The notes: a model not told the origin generated them from the letters alone. A DNA stretch of 64,000 bases from Granulosicoccaceae sp. 1_MG-2023 (GCA_030546905.1 JAUOPI010000017.1:18415-82414), one strand, 5' to 3'. Counted from the stretch's first letter, positions 10,078 through 19,760 are shown. A program made the numbers and translations.

Positions 10078-10963
10078 TTTCTGGAGTATCTGGATTATCT
10101 TCCTGACCGCTCTGAATGTGTATTTCTGCTATTGGCTGGTGCGCTGGACTGTCAAACCGCGCACCGGAGAAGCAGCGACAGGTGATGTCACCGGACACAG
10201 CTGGGACGGTCTTGAAGAGTTCAACAACCCGCTGCCCAAGTGGTGGCTCAACATGTACTACGCGACCCTGATCTTCACGGTCGGTTACCTGATCCTGTAC
10301 CCGGGCATGGGCAAGTTCCCCGGCCTGCTCGGTTGGACCAAGGAAAACCAGCACGCCCGTGAAATGATCGCCGCCGATGAGAAATACGGCCCGATCTTCG
10401 CGCAGTTCGCCGACCAACCGGTCGAAGAACTCGTCAAGAACGAAGAAGCGGTCAAACTCGGTCGTACCCTGTTTTCCACCTACTGCACCGTTTGTCACGG
10501 TTCCGATGCCCGCGGCGCACGCGGTTTTCCGAACCTGACTGACAATGACTGGCTGTACGGCGGCGAGCCCGACACCATCAAGGCCACGCTGACCAACGGC
10601 CGTTCCGGCATCATGCCGGCGCACGAGCCGATCATCGGTGCCGAGGGTGTTGAACAGGTTGCCAACTACGTTGTGACGCTGTCAGGCCGCGAGCCTGAAG
10701 ATGCCGCCGCAGCCGAGAAAGGCAAGGAAATCTTCGGCACTGTCTGCGCTGCCTGCCACATGCCTGACGGCACCGGCATGCACGCGCTCGGCGCGCCGAA
10801 CCTGACCGATGACACCTGGCTCTACGGCGGTGACCTGCGCACCATCCGTGAGACCATTACCAACGGTCGCAACGGCGTTATGCCCGCGCAGCAGCAATTC
10901 CTGGGTGATGATAAAATTCACCTGCTGACCACCTACGTTTACAGCCTCTCACACGGCGAATAA
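10070..10963 (+). CDS. ccoP: CcoP, di-haem cytochrome c subunit of cbb3 oxidase
   Basis: 297 residues. Two N-terminal hydrophobic segments, the CcoP hallmark HSWDGLEEFNNPLPKWWLN between them, then two cytochrome c domains with haem motifs CTVCHG and CAACHM. Each domain carries a methionine ligand in NGRSGIMPA or NGRNGVMPA; the parallel wording shows internal duplication. CcoP receives electrons from soluble or membrane cytochrome c. Overlaps ccoQ. Confidence 0.97.
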   Translation: MSNFWSIWIIFLTALNVYFCYWLVRWTVKPRTGEAATGDVTGHSWDGLEEFNNPLPKWWLNMYYATLIFTVGYLILYPGMGKFPGLLGWTKENQHAREMIAADEKYGPIFAQFADQPVEELVKNEEAVKLGRTLFSTYCTVCHGSDARGARGFPNLTDNDWLYGGEPDTIKATLTNGRSGIMPAHEPIIGAEGVEQVANYVVTLSGREPEDAAAAEKGKEIFGTVCAACHMPDGTGMHALGAPNLTDDTWLYGGDLRTIRETITNGRNGVMPAQQQFLGDDKIHLLTTYVYSLSHGE

Positions 10964-10978
10964 ACCGATGGTCCAAGG

Positions 10979-11001
10979 CCCGGCATCGATCTGATGCCGG
11001 G
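10979..11001 (+). other. Hairpin between ccoP and the next gene
   Basis: Perfect 8-bp stem CCCGGCAT / ATGCCGGG with a 7-nt loop, 16 bases after the ccoP stop. No T-run follows, so it is not a standard terminator. It may protect the ccoNOQP transcript end or attenuate read-through into the assembly genes. Confidence 0.5.
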
Positions 11002-11082
11002 TGTACGCACGGACAGAAATTCCCTCATGCAGATGAGTTGAATTCCGCACATATTACGGGTAAATCTAAGGGGTTAATTAGA

Positions 11083-11355
11083 ATGTCCGAATATACTGAT
11101 AATAACTACACCAGCGTCACTCCCAAACAAACTGCCATCGCTATATTGTGGCCTTCGTTTCTGCTTGCCTCTGTCGCCAATGTGGTGTTCTGGGCCTTTG
11201 TCGACCCTCATGAGTTCGGCAGAATCACCGGTTACAGCGAAATCGACCGCATGACCGCTTACTCCGTAGGCTTTATCGTGCTGTGGTTTTTCACCGGCTT
11301 CAGTAGCTATCTGACACTCCGGTTCAACCGCCCGCGCAGCGACGTCAATCCATAA
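11083..11355 (+). CDS. Small two-helix membrane protein of unknown function in the cco cluster
   Basis: 90 residues from ATG 11083, chosen because AAGGGG lies about 10 bases upstream; the frame is open to 11038. Two predicted membrane segments: IAILWPSFLLASVANVVFWA and TAYSVGFIVLWFFTGFSSYL. No cofactor motif and no family recognised. It sits between ccoP and ccoG on the same strand, 12 bases before ccoG, so a role in cbb3 assembly or stability is a reasonable inference from context only. Confidence 0.8.
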   Translation: MSEYTDNNYTSVTPKQTAIAILWPSFLLASVANVVFWAFVDPHEFGRITGYSEIDRMTAYSVGFIVLWFFTGFSSYLTLRFNRPRSDVNP

Positions 11356-11367
11356 GGCAACCTTGAG

Positions 11368-12768
11368 ATGAAGACACCTGAAAACGAAGACCAGCAATCC
11401 AAGGTGATTGTTGAAGAGTTCTATAAAAAGCGCGAAAAAATTCAGCCGCGCATGGTGCACGGCCTGTTCGCCAACCTGCGCATCATCGCCGTCGCCGTGC
11501 TGCTCGGCATCTACTACATTCTGCCCTGGCTGCGCTGGGGTGACCGTCAGGCGGTCCTGCTCGACCTGCCGGCCCGTAAATTTCACTTTTTCGGCATCAC
11601 GTTCTGGCCGCAGGATTTCTTCTTCCTCGCCGTACTGCTGATTATCGCCGCCCTGGCCCTGTTCTTTTTCACCACACTGGCCGGGCGCCTGTGGTGCGGC
11701 TTTGCCTGCCCGCAGACAGTCTGGACCGAAGTGTTCATGTGGATCGAGCACCTGATCGAAGGTGACCGCAACAAACGCATGAAGCTCGACAAGGCCCCGA
11801 TGGACGCGCGCAAGCTCCGCATCCGCGGCACCAAGCATCTGGTCTGGGTGGTGTTTTCACTCTGGACCGGGATCACCTTTGTGGGCTACTTCTCGCCGAT
11901 AAACGAGCTGTTCACCGGCCTGGCCAACTTCAGCCTCGGCCCCTGGGAATGGTTCTGGGTGCTGTTCTATTCCTTCGCCACCTACGGCAACGCCGGCTGG
12001 ATGCGCGAGCAGGTCTGCACCTATATGTGCCCCTATGCGCGCTTTCAGAGCGCCATGTTCGACAAAGACACGCTGATCATCTCCTACGATGAAGCCCGCG
12101 GCGAACCGCGCGGCGCACGTAAACGCAATGTGGACCCGAAAGAGGTCGGCCTCGGCTCCTGCGTGGATTGCACCATGTGCGTACAGGTCTGCCCGACCGG
12201 CATCGATATCCGTGACGGCCTGCAATACCAGTGCATCGGCTGCGCGGCCTGCATCGACGTCTGCGACGACGTCATGGAGAAAATGGGCTACGAAAAAGGC
12301 CTGATCCGTTACACCACCGAACACGCCCTCAACGGCGGCACCACGCGTCTGCTGCGTCCGCGCATCATAATTTATGCGCTGGTACTGCTGACCCTGATCG
12401 GCGCACTCGGTGTGGCTGTGGCGACCCGCGTACCGCTGGAGCTGAGCATTATCCGCGACCGCAACGCGCTCTACCGCGAAGTAGGCTACGACAGTGTGGA
12501 AAACATCTACACCATGAAAATCATGAATATGGATGAACAGCCACACCGCTATACCGTCAGCGTACACGGCATCGACGACGCCGAAGTACACGGGCTTGAT
12601 GAGTCGGAAGTGGCGCCGGGCGAGGTACGCGAAATGAACGTCCGGATCCGCGCCAAGATCGACAACCTGGAAGAGACCAGCACCGAACTGCAGGTCCATA
12701 TCCAGGCCGTGGATAATCCCGACATCCAACAGGATCAGAACGCCCGCTTCCTTGGCCCGCGCCTCTGA
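11368..12768 (+). CDS. ccoG: CcoG/RdxA, polyferredoxin needed for cbb3 oxidase assembly
   Basis: 466 residues. Membrane helices carry two cysteine motifs (WCGFACPQTVWTE and CTYMCPYARFQ). They are followed by the signature DTLIISYDEARGEPRG and two 4Fe-4S clusters (CVDCTMCVQVCPTG and CIGCAACIDVCDDV). After another helix comes a C-terminal immunoglobulin-like domain of about 120 residues. CcoG is reported to reduce Cu(II) to Cu(I) for delivery to CcoN. The gene lies 12 bases after the small membrane gene. Confidence 0.95.
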   Translation: MKTPENEDQQSKVIVEEFYKKREKIQPRMVHGLFANLRIIAVAVLLGIYYILPWLRWGDRQAVLLDLPARKFHFFGITFWPQDFFFLAVLLIIAALALFFFTTLAGRLWCGFACPQTVWTEVFMWIEHLIEGDRNKRMKLDKAPMDARKLRIRGTKHLVWVVFSLWTGITFVGYFSPINELFTGLANFSLGPWEWFWVLFYSFATYGNAGWMREQVCTYMCPYARFQSAMFDKDTLIISYDEARGEPRGARKRNVDPKEVGLGSCVDCTMCVQVCPTGIDIRDGLQYQCIGCAACIDVCDDVMEKMGYEKGLIRYTTEHALNGGTTRLLRPRIIIYALVLLTLIGALGVAVATRVPLELSIIRDRNALYREVGYDSVENIYTMKIMNMDEQPHRYTVSVHGIDDAEVHGLDESEVAPGEVREMNVRIRAKIDNLEETSTELQVHIQAVDNPDIQQDQNARFLGPRL

Positions 12769-12790
12769 CCTGTCTTACGCCCTTCATTAC

Positions 12791-12835
12791 GCGCCGCACG
12801 CTGCGGCGCGCTTACCCTGCCGCTTCTGCTAGAAT
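12791..12835 (+). promoter_or_regulatory. Hairpin and possible extended -10 upstream of fixH
   Basis: The ccoG-fixH gap of 95 bases holds an 8-bp GC hairpin (GCGCCGCA / TGCGGCGC, 12791-12809) and then TGCTAGAAT (12827-12835), a good extended -10. No clear -35 is visible. It may give fixH a second promoter; weak evidence. Confidence 0.35.
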
Positions 12836-12863
12836 CGGCGCGTTTCTCAACCGAGCCAATCAG

Positions 12864-13382
12864 ATGTCTTTCAACCGACAACGCACCGACACCAAACCCT
12901 GGTACAAACAGTTCTGGCCCTGGTTTGTCATGCTTTTTCCGGCCACGGCGGTGGTCGCCGGCATTTCCACCGTAGTGATTGCGGTCAAATCCGATGACGG
13001 ACTGGTCGAGAGCGAATACTACAAAAAAGGCCTGCTGATTAACTTCTCCAAGGAGATGGATCACCGCGCCAGCGAGCTCAATATGAGCGGCTACGCTCGC
13101 TTCGACCCCAAGGCCGGCGAGCTCTATGTCCTGCTCGAAGCACTGCCTGAAGGCAATGAGCCGGCCGAGCTGAACGTTCGCCTCAAGCACGCCACACGTG
13201 CCGACATGGATCAGGAACTGTCCGTAACGGCCACCAGCAGCAAAGAATTCCGCAGCGATCTCGGTGAACTGTCACCGGGCAAATGGCATGTGATTGTCGA
13301 GATGCCGGAGCAATGGCGCCTGAGCGGTACCATCGCCTACCCGACCGTTTTCGATACCCAGCTGAGTCCGGCGGTGTACTGA
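12864..13382 (+). CDS. fixH: FixH/CcoH family protein
   Basis: 172 residues. One N-terminal membrane helix (FWPWFVMLFPATAVVAGIST), then SDDGLVESEYYKKGLLIN, a strong family signature, and a periplasmic beta-rich domain with PGKWHVIVEMPEQWRLSG. FixH/CcoH assists maturation of the cbb3 complex, probably with CcoI. Stop is four bases before the next gene. Confidence 0.93.
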   Translation: MSFNRQRTDTKPWYKQFWPWFVMLFPATAVVAGISTVVIAVKSDDGLVESEYYKKGLLINFSKEMDHRASELNMSGYARFDPKAGELYVLLEALPEGNEPAELNVRLKHATRADMDQELSVTATSSKEFRSDLGELSPGKWHVIVEMPEQWRLSGTIAYPTVFDTQLSPAVY

Positions 13383-13386
13383 GGCC

Positions 13387-14097
13387 GTGTCCGCCGACAC
13401 CTCCCTTTTGCTGACCGCGCTGCTGATCGGCCTGCTCGGCTCGACCCACTGCATCGGCATGTGCGGCGGCATCGTCAGCGCGCTGACCCTCGGCATCAAA
13501 CCGGCCGCCGGCCAGCCGCTGAACAAGCTGCCTTACATGCTGGCTTACAACGCCGGCCGGATCAGCAGCTATATGTTTGCCGGCGTCATTGCCGGAGCAC
13601 TGGGCAAAACCCTGCTCGACAGCGTTAACGAATCGCTGGCCATCGGACTGACCCGCTGGGTAACCGGCCTGTTTCTGATCGCGCTGGGTCTGTATCTGGG
13701 TGGTTTTACGGCAGCCCTGGCCCCCGTGGAAAATGCCGGCAAACATCTCTGGAAACATCTGCAACCACTGACCCGGCGGCTTTTGCCGCTCAGCTCGCTG
13801 TCGCGCGCCTACGCCAGCGGCCTGTTATGGGGCTGGCTGCCTTGCGGTCTGGTTTATTCGGCGCTGGTCTGGGCGGTCGGCAGCGCCGATCCGCTGCGCG
13901 GCGCGCTGTTAATGCTGGTTTTCGGCCTGGCCACCCTGCCGGCCATGCTGCTGACCGGCGCCGCCGCGCTGCGCTTCGGGCACTTTACCCGCCACCGCGC
14001 GGTGCGCCGCATCGCCGCCGCGGTACTGATTCTGCTGGGGCTGTTACAGCTAGCCGGCATCTCAGCCGGCACGCTGATCCCCGTCGCTGCGGCCTGA
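13387..14097 (+). CDS. SafE/DsbD-like six-helix membrane protein of the cco cluster
   Basis: 236 residues from GTG 13387, four bases after the fixH stop. About six membrane helices. The N-terminal motif GSTHCIGMCGGIVSAL is typical of the UreH/DsbD_2 subgroup of the TauE/SafE-DsbD superfamily, a regular companion of ccoG-fixH-ccoI. The paired cysteines suggest copper or thiol handling rather than sulfite export, the usual database name. Its last 36 bases overlap a convergent gene. Confidence 0.88.
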   Translation: MSADTSLLLTALLIGLLGSTHCIGMCGGIVSALTLGIKPAAGQPLNKLPYMLAYNAGRISSYMFAGVIAGALGKTLLDSVNESLAIGLTRWVTGLFLIALGLYLGGFTAALAPVENAGKHLWKHLQPLTRRLLPLSSLSRAYASGLLWGWLPCGLVYSALVWAVGSADPLRGALLMLVFGLATLPAMLLTGAAALRFGHFTRHRAVRRIAAAVLILLGLLQLAGISAGTLIPVAAA

Positions 14098-14316
14098 TTC
14101 CAGCCCGCGGGCACGGCGGTAGAGTTTGATCAGCAACACCACAGGCATGACGGCATGCATCACTAAATCAAAGATATCCAGCGGCTGTGTGAGTTCACCG
14201 GCGGCCAGCATACGGAGTTTTTCCACCAGATGCGGCTCAGGCAGAAAGGGCGCAAGCCCCAGCAGGAGCGCGAAAATCACCGCCGAACTCATGGGTAAAC
14301 GATCCAGAAAACGCAT
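14062..14316 (-). CDS. Small two-helix membrane protein, often misnamed RND transporter
   Basis: 84 residues from ATG 14316, chosen because a strong AGGAGG/GGAGAG ribosome site sits just upstream. Helix one is SSAVIFALLLGLAPFL and helix two IFDLVMHAVMPVVLLIKLY, with the conserved-looking segment EPHLVEKLRMLAAGELTQPL between them. I recall similar short proteins being labelled RND transporter by automatic annotation, but this one is far too small. Convergent with the SafE-like gene and overlapping its 3' end. Function unknown. Confidence 0.75.
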   Translation of the reverse strand: MRFLDRLPMSSAVIFALLLGLAPFLPEPHLVEKLRMLAAGELTQPLDIFDLVMHAVMPVVLLIKLYRRARGLESGRSDGDQRAG

Positions 14317-14477
14317 CTCTCCTGCCTCCTGTGGCGAAATTGCAACGTGACCGGCGCGCCCGGAATGCACGCATATGCATCAAAGCACCGGAAAATTCCC
14401 TTAATTGGTTTATCCTACCCTATTACACATTCCAGACAGAAAACGACCGGCACCGCGCCGGCCAGCCGGACAATTGA

Positions 14478-15647
14478 ATGACAAACGAAGCCGACAACAT
14501 CGAACTGATCACCGACAGCGCCCGCCTTGCCGCGTTCTGCGAGGGCCTGAAGCAGCACAGCTGGATCGCCGTGGATACGGAATTCCTGCGCGAAAAAACC
14601 TACAAACCGAAACTGTGCCTGATTCAGGTCGCCAGCCCTGACAGCCTGGCCTGCATCGACCCGCTGGCACTGGATGACCTCGGACCGTTTCTGGATGTGC
14701 TGTATGACAGAAACATCACCAAGGTTTTTCACGCCGCCGGGCAGGATCTGGAGATTTTCTACTGGATGCGCGGCGAAGTCCCGGGGCCGCTGTTTGACTC
14801 GCAGATCGCCGCACCGCTGCTCGGTGAGAACGAACAGATCGGCTACGGCAATCTGGTCAAGTCGCGCCTCGGTATCGAACTGGCCAAATCCCACTCACGG
14901 GCCGACTGGACCCGGCGTCCGCTGCCCGATGTGCAGCTACGCTACGCCGCCGACGACGTGATCTATCTGGCCCGGCTGTATACCGAAATGCGCGACGAGC
15001 TCGAGTCCCGCGGTCGGCTGAACTGGCTTGATGATGACTTCAGCGCGCTGGAAAATCCCTTGCTGTACAACAAGCCCTCCAGCGATATGTGGCTGCGGGT
15101 GCGCGGCATCAACAAATTCCGCGGCAAAACCCTGTCGGCGATCCAGCTGCTGGCCGAATGGCGCGAAGACACCGCTCGCGACGCCGATCTGCCGCGCAAC
15201 TGGCTGATGAAAGATGATGTGCTGATTGACATCGCACGCCAGCTGCCCGATTCGCTCAAAGAGCTGGGCCATATCCGCGGACTCAGCGACGGCACCGTGC
15301 GCCGTCACGGCGAAAAGCTGGTCGCGCTGGTGCGCCAGGCCCTTGAACGCCCGCCGGTGCCGCTGCCGCCGTTTAGCAAAAAGAGCAAACTCAGCCCGCA
15401 GGCCGATGCCATTGTCGAACTGCTCAGCACCCTGACCAAGATCCGCGCCGCCGAGCTCGATATCAACGATGCGGTATTGGCGCCACGCAAAGAGCTTGAA
15501 AAACTGCTGAACGATCCGTCGTCGTCACAACTGCTGCACGGCTGGCGACGCAAACTGATCGGCGAACAACTGCAGCGGCTCCTCGACGGGCAGATTTCCA
15601 TGCATATCGAAGACGGCGAAATCCGCCTGCAACAACGGGACGTCTGA
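14478..15647 (+). CDS. rnd: Ribonuclease D
   Basis: 389 residues. The DEDD exonuclease motifs are in place: VDTEFLRE (D and E), KVFHAAGQDLEIF (D) and YAADDVIYLARLY (the DDxxYL form). A second half contains the HRDC domain. RNase D trims the 3' ends of tRNA precursors and small stable RNAs. Stands alone, with no close neighbour on its strand upstream. Confidence 0.95.
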   Translation: MTNEADNIELITDSARLAAFCEGLKQHSWIAVDTEFLREKTYKPKLCLIQVASPDSLACIDPLALDDLGPFLDVLYDRNITKVFHAAGQDLEIFYWMRGEVPGPLFDSQIAAPLLGENEQIGYGNLVKSRLGIELAKSHSRADWTRRPLPDVQLRYAADDVIYLARLYTEMRDELESRGRLNWLDDDFSALENPLLYNKPSSDMWLRVRGINKFRGKTLSAIQLLAEWREDTARDADLPRNWLMKDDVLIDIARQLPDSLKELGHIRGLSDGTVRRHGEKLVALVRQALERPPVPLPPFSKKSKLSPQADAIVELLSTLTKIRAAELDINDAVLAPRKELEKLLNDPSSSQLLHGWRRKLIGEQLQRLLDGQISMHIEDGEIRLQQRDV

Positions 15648-15720
15648 GCGCGGCGGCGTTCTGCACCCTTACACGTGATTGCCGCCCGGCGCGGCAGACA
15701 GGTTTTAAATCAGGTTTACC

Positions 15721-16785
15721 ATGACATCAAAATTAAGTAACACCAATATCGTCTCGGAAGAGATCCTGCCCACACCGGCCGAACTGTGCGCGCTTTTGCC
15801 CCGTTCGCAAAACGCCAGCGCCAACATCGACCGCTCACGCCGCACCATCGAAGCGATTCTCGATTACCGGGATCCGCGCCTGCTGGTGGTCGCCGGCCCC
15901 TGCTCGATCCACGATATCGACGCGGCCAAGGACTACGCCGTGCGCCTCAAGGAGCTGCACGACAAATACGCCGAATCGCTGTTTATCGTTATGCGCGTGT
16001 ACTTTGAAAAACCGCGCACCACAGTCGGTTGGAAAGGCCTGATTAACGACCCTTATCTGGATGATTCCTTCCGCATCGAAGACGGCCTGAAAAAAGCCCG
16101 CGAACTGCTGGTCTGGCTGGCCGAGCTGGGCCTGCCGACCGGCACCGAGGCGCTCGACCCGATCAGCCCGCAGTACTTGTCGGACCTGTTCAGCTGGTCT
16201 GCGATCGGCGCGCGCACCACCGAAAGCCAGACACACCGCGAAATGGCCAGCGGCCTGTCGACGCCGGTGGGCTTTAAAAACGGCACCGACGGCAGCCTTG
16301 ATGTGGCCATCAATGCGATGAAATCGGCCAGCTCGCCGCACCGTTTTCTCGGCATCAATGCCGAAGGCCAGGCCACGGTCATCGAGACCCGCGGCAACGC
16401 CTACGGCCATGTGATTCTGCGCGGCGGCAAACAGCCCAACTATGATGTGACCAGCGTACGTGCCGCCGAAGCCGCGCTGGAAGCGGCAGGCCTGCGTCAG
16501 AACATTATCGTCGACTGCAGTCACGCCAACTCCAACAAAGACCCCGAACAACAACCGGCCGTGGTCGCCGAAGTGACCCGGCAAGTGCTGGAAGGCAACC
16601 GCTCCATCGTCGGCCTGATGCTCGAGAGCAACCTGCACGCCGGTAATCAGCCGCTAAGCAATGAGCTGCGTTACGGCGTCTCCATCACCGACGGCTGCAT
16701 CGGCTGGGACACTACCGCCCATGTGCTCGCACAGCTTAATGACAAGCTCGGCGAAACACTCAAAACACGCAAGCGCAACGACTGA
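15721..16785 (+). CDS. aroG: 3-deoxy-7-phosphoheptulonate (DAHP) synthase, class I
   Basis: 354 residues, normal length for the AroFGH family. Key motifs: [56 protein letters not shown] and the metal-binding region [13 protein letters not shown]. Condenses phosphoenolpyruvate and erythrose 4-phosphate, the first step of the shikimate pathway. Which aromatic amino acid inhibits it cannot be told from the sequence, so the symbol is a family label. Followed 13 bases later by apt. Confidence 0.94.
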   Translation: MTSKLSNTNIVSEEILPTPAELCALLPRSQNASANIDRSRRTIEAILDYRDPRLLVVAGPCSIHDIDAAKDYAVRLKELHDKYAESLFIVMRVYFEKPRTTVGWKGLINDPYLDDSFRIEDGLKKARELLVWLAELGLPTGTEALDPISPQYLSDLFSWSAIGARTTESQTHREMASGLSTPVGFKNGTDGSLDVAINAMKSASSPHRFLGINAEGQATVIETRGNAYGHVILRGGKQPNYDVTSVRAAEAALEAAGLRQNIIVDCSHANSNKDPEQQPAVVAEVTRQVLEGNRSIVGLMLESNLHAGNQPLSNELRYGVSITDGCIGWDTTAHVLAQLNDKLGETLKTRKRND

Positions 16786-16798
16786 GCCGGGGCCCGCC

Positions 16799-17353
16799 AT
16801 GCAAGACGTAAGCACCTACTACTCGGACTACATCAAACAGCGCATCCGCACCGTACCGGACTGGCCGGCGCCCGGGGTGAAGTTCCGCGACATCACCTCG
16901 CTGCTGCACGACCCGGCCACCCTGCGGCGCATGATCGATTGTTTTATTCACCGCTACTATGACTACCGGCTCGATGCGATTGCCTGCATTGATGCACGCG
17001 GTTTTCTGATCGGCGGCGCGCTGGCCTATGAGCTCAACACCAGCCTGATCCCGATCCGCAAAGAAGGTAAACTGCCGCGCGCTGTGGTGCGCCACACCTA
17101 CGAGCTGGAATACGGCGAGGACACCATCGAAATCCATTCGGATGCGGTTGAGAAAGGTCAGCGGATTCTGTTGCTTGATGATCTGATCGCCACCGGCGGC
17201 ACCATGCGGGCGGCCGCCAAGCTGGTCCGGCAATTGGGCGGCGATGTGGTGGAAGCCGCTGCCATCGTCGATCTGCCGGAACTGGGCGGCTCGGCCCGCC
17301 TGCAGCAGGAGAATGTCGACGTCTTTACTATCTGTGCTTTCGACGGCAAGTAA
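16799..17353 (+). CDS. apt: Adenine phosphoribosyltransferase
   Basis: 184 residues from ATG 16799; the open frame extends into the DAHP synthase gene, but the first homologous residues are [20 protein letters not shown]. The PRPP-binding loop is [17 protein letters not shown]. The segment [11 protein letters not shown] and the ending [11 protein letters not shown] are both family hallmarks. Salvages adenine to AMP. Confidence 0.95.
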   Translation: MQDVSTYYSDYIKQRIRTVPDWPAPGVKFRDITSLLHDPATLRRMIDCFIHRYYDYRLDAIACIDARGFLIGGALAYELNTSLIPIRKEGKLPRAVVRHTYELEYGEDTIEIHSDAVEKGQRILLLDDLIATGGTMRAAAKLVRQLGGDVVEAAAIVDLPELGGSARLQQENVDVFTICAFDGK

Positions 17354-17377
17354 AAACGCCTGCGATACCGCCGCGGA

Positions 17378-18553
17378 TCAGCGGCGGTGTTCGCGGAACA
17401 AAGCGCCCAGACGCGCCACGCCTTCATTGAGCGATTCGCGGCTGACACCGCTGAAACTCAGGCGGATCGCGTTGCAGACACCGCTGCCCGGCGGGTAAAA
17501 GGCCTCACCCGGCAAATACGCCACCTGCCGCGCCAGCGCTTCGTCGAGTAACGCGCGGGTATCTTCCACCGCATGCACCCGCACCCAGAAAAACAACCCG
17601 CCCTGCGGCGCGCTCCATTCCGCCACATCGGCCATATGCTCATTCAGCGCCGCCTCCATGGCATCTCTTTGCCCGCGGTAATAGTCGCGCAGCCTGTCCA
17701 GATGCGCAGCCAAACCCGCCTCATCGCGCAGAAACTGCTCACACCACCATTGCCCGGGGCGGTTGGTGTGCAGATCCGTGCCCTGTTTGATCTTGCGGAA
17801 GACCGGCGCCAGACGCGGGTCAGCGGCCAGATAGCCGACCCGCCAGGCCGGCACCGCAATCTTCGAAAACGACCCCAGATACACCCAGGGCGCGGATTTC
17901 AGATAGGCAGACACCGGTGCCGGCTGAGGCGCATCGTAACTGAGCTCGCCGTAAGGATTGTCCTCAATCAGCACGATATTCTGCTCATCAAGAAACGCCG
18001 CCAGTTCACGCCGGCGCGCGTCACTGTAGCTGTAGCCGGTGGGGTTCTGAAACGAGGGATTGATATACAAAAATACCGGTCGCTGTGCCGCACAGACCGC
18101 GCGCAGGCTGTCCATATCAATACCATCGGGATGAACGGCCACACCCTGCATGGCAGCGCCGTACAGGCCGTAAACCTGCAGCGCCGCCAGATAAGCCGGC
18201 TTCTCAAGCAGGACCGGGGTGCCTTCGTCGATAAACACCTTGGCCACCATATCTATGCCCTGCTGCGAGCCGGAGGTAATCAGCACATTCTCGGCCGGAC
18301 AGGCCAGCCCCTGCGCATTCAGACGCGCGGACAAGGCCTCACGCAGACCCGGTTCGCCGTCGGTGGTGCCGTACTGACGCAGGGCCGGCGGCACGCCCTC
18401 CAGACTGAGCGGCGGCATCAGGGCCTCGGCCGGTAAGCCGCCGGCAAAGGAGATAATGCCCGGTTGTTGGGTCAGGGCGAGCAACTCGCGGATAAGGGAA
18501 CTGGTGAGGCGCGAAATGCGCCGGCTGAAATGAGGCAGGTCAGATTGAGTCAT
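17378..18553 (-). CDS. PLP-dependent aminotransferase, class I/II (MocR/LysN-like)
   Basis: 391 residues from ATG 18553 (MTQSDLPHFSRRI); an upstream ATG would add 17 unconserved residues. Fold-type I features: GIISFAGGLPAEALMPP, TSGSQQGIDMV, NPSFQNPTGYSYS, the NPYGEL aspartate region, the Schiff-base lysine in LGSFSKIAVPAWRVGYL, and the C-terminal arginine in NAIRLSFS. It resembles the 2-aminoadipate/aromatic aminotransferase group and the catalytic half of MocR regulators, but has no GntR DNA-binding domain. Substrate not determinable. Confidence 0.88.
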   Translation of the reverse strand: MTQSDLPHFSRRISRLTSSLIRELLALTQQPGIISFAGGLPAEALMPPLSLEGVPPALRQYGTTDGEPGLREALSARLNAQGLACPAENVLITSGSQQGIDMVAKVFIDEGTPVLLEKPAYLAALQVYGLYGAAMQGVAVHPDGIDMDSLRAVCAAQRPVFLYINPSFQNPTGYSYSDARRRELAAFLDEQNIVLIEDNPYGELSYDAPQPAPVSAYLKSAPWVYLGSFSKIAVPAWRVGYLAADPRLAPVFRKIKQGTDLHTNRPGQWWCEQFLRDEAGLAAHLDRLRDYYRGQRDAMEAALNEHMADVAEWSAPQGGLFFWVRVHAVEDTRALLDEALARQVAYLPGEAFYPPGSGVCNAIRLSFSGVSRESLNEGVARLGALFREHRR

Positions 18554-18719
18554 GGGTAGTCCGATGGTGGCAGCAGCGCCTGCGGCGCTGCAAACAAGGG
18601 GCACAATTTAGAACGCGTCCGCGCCGGCGTCAAAGGCTAATTCACGCCGGCGCAGGCATACCCCGCAGGTCGGCGATGCGTTACACTCACAGGGATTGAA
18701 TCACTGCAGACCTGACACT

Positions 18720-18914
18720 ATGGACAAACACCTGCTGGACATACTTGCCTGCCCCGTTACCAAGGGCAAACTGATTCTCAACGGCGAGGAGCTCTGGAGC
18801 ACCCAGGCCGGCCTGGCCTACCCGATCCGCGACGGCATTCCGGTACTGATTGAATCCGAAGCCCGCCAGCTCAGTCATGAGGAAATCAGCGCGGCCAAGT
18901 CCAAACCGCTCTGA
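18720..18914 (+). CDS. Trm112/YcaR-family small protein
   Basis: 64 residues from ATG 18720. Opens with [17 protein letters not shown] and contains [17 protein letters not shown], the standard Trm112-like wording. Only one of the usual cysteine pairs is kept, as in proteobacterial YcaR. Homologues often sit beside lpxK-kdsB; here the gene is alone and ends at a strong terminator. Exact role unknown. Confidence 0.9.
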   Translation: MDKHLLDILACPVTKGKLILNGEELWSTQAGLAYPIRDGIPVLIESEARQLSHEEISAAKSKPL

Positions 18915-18925
18915 GCCATCACAGC

Positions 18926-18949
18926 AAAGGGGGCCTCAGCCCCCTTTTT
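18926..18949 (+). terminator. Intrinsic terminator
   Basis: GGGGGC / GCCCCC stem with a 4-nt loop, flanked by AAA and TTTTT, just after the Trm112-like gene. It can also serve the convergent gene at 18970. Confidence 0.85.
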
Positions 18950-18969
18950 CAATCGCGTTGAGCGGCAGC

Positions 18970-19635
18970 TCAGTTCACCTGTAAGGTCACCACCGGCGAA
19001 CGGGCTTCCAGCCAGCTGTTTTTATTGCCCGCCACCCGGCGAACCTGATAGTAGAGCGCTTCGGCCTGCCCCGGCGTGTAGCTGAAACGGCGCTCGTAGG
19101 GCAACCATTTGGCGTCGCTGAAATCCGGACTGGTGCTGACCCGGTAGTGACTGGGCGCGCCGTCGATTTCGGCCTCGATAATATAGCTGTCGCGACTGCG
19201 GCTGCCGTACAGCGAACGCACCGACAAGGAAGCCTGGTTAATTTCTTTTTCGAGCAAGCCCGCGGCATCGCAACGCGGACCGATACCGTCGGCCAGCAGC
19301 TTCACGCCTTTGATCAGATTCCAGTTCCGCACCGGCTCGGTCAGGGCGACACCCTGATAACCGCTGCGCGAGACGATGACCTTCAGCTCCACAGCCGGCA
19401 CATCGTGCACCATCGCCACACCGTTTTCGTCCGTCATCATGACGCCGAACTGATCGTGCCGCGCACTGGTGCCAACACACACGGCAGCATCGGCCAGCGG
19501 CCGGCCCTGCTCGTCCATGACACGTACCCCGTAATCGGCCGCCTCAGCCTGAGAGATCGCAACTATGCCGATCACCACACCGAGCAACACAGCCAGTCGT
19601 GGTCCGGAGCGAAACAAACGTTGGGCAAATTTCAT
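18970..19635 (-). CDS. Secreted protein with a carboxypeptidase-regulatory-like domain, function unknown
   Basis: 221 residues from ATG 19635, with AGGACAG upstream. Signal peptide: KFAQRLFRSGPRLAVLLG then VVIGIVAISQAEAADYG, with cleavage after AEA. Residues 25-100 look like a beta-sandwich of the regulatory-like type (MDEQGRPLADAAVCVG, MTDENGVAMVHDVPA, VIVSRSGYQG). The C-terminal part (HYRVSTSPDFSDAKWLPY, ALYYQVRRVAG) looks fibronectin-III-like. Two cysteines could form a disulfide. Probably periplasmic or surface-exposed; no enzyme motif. Confidence 0.8.
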   Translation of the reverse strand: MKFAQRLFRSGPRLAVLLGVVIGIVAISQAEAADYGVRVMDEQGRPLADAAVCVGTSARHDQFGVMMTDENGVAMVHDVPAVELKVIVSRSGYQGVALTEPVRNWNLIKGVKLLADGIGPRCDAAGLLEKEINQASLSVRSLYGSRSRDSYIIEAEIDGAPSHYRVSTSPDFSDAKWLPYERRFSYTPGQAEALYYQVRRVAGNKNSWLEARSPVVTLQVN

Positions 19636-19760
19636 GTTATCTGTCCTGTTCAGATGGAGAGCACAATGACGTTCGACCGACACACATTGCCGCGCTCCGC
19701 GCCGGGTGTCAGAGAACCGTCGTTATGCCGCACATTTGACAGGATCGGGAAGAAAAATTA

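Noticed and set aside
13387..14097. Sulfite exporter
   Set aside because: Superfamily name only; cysteine motif and position after fixH point to cytochrome oxidase copper or thiol handling.
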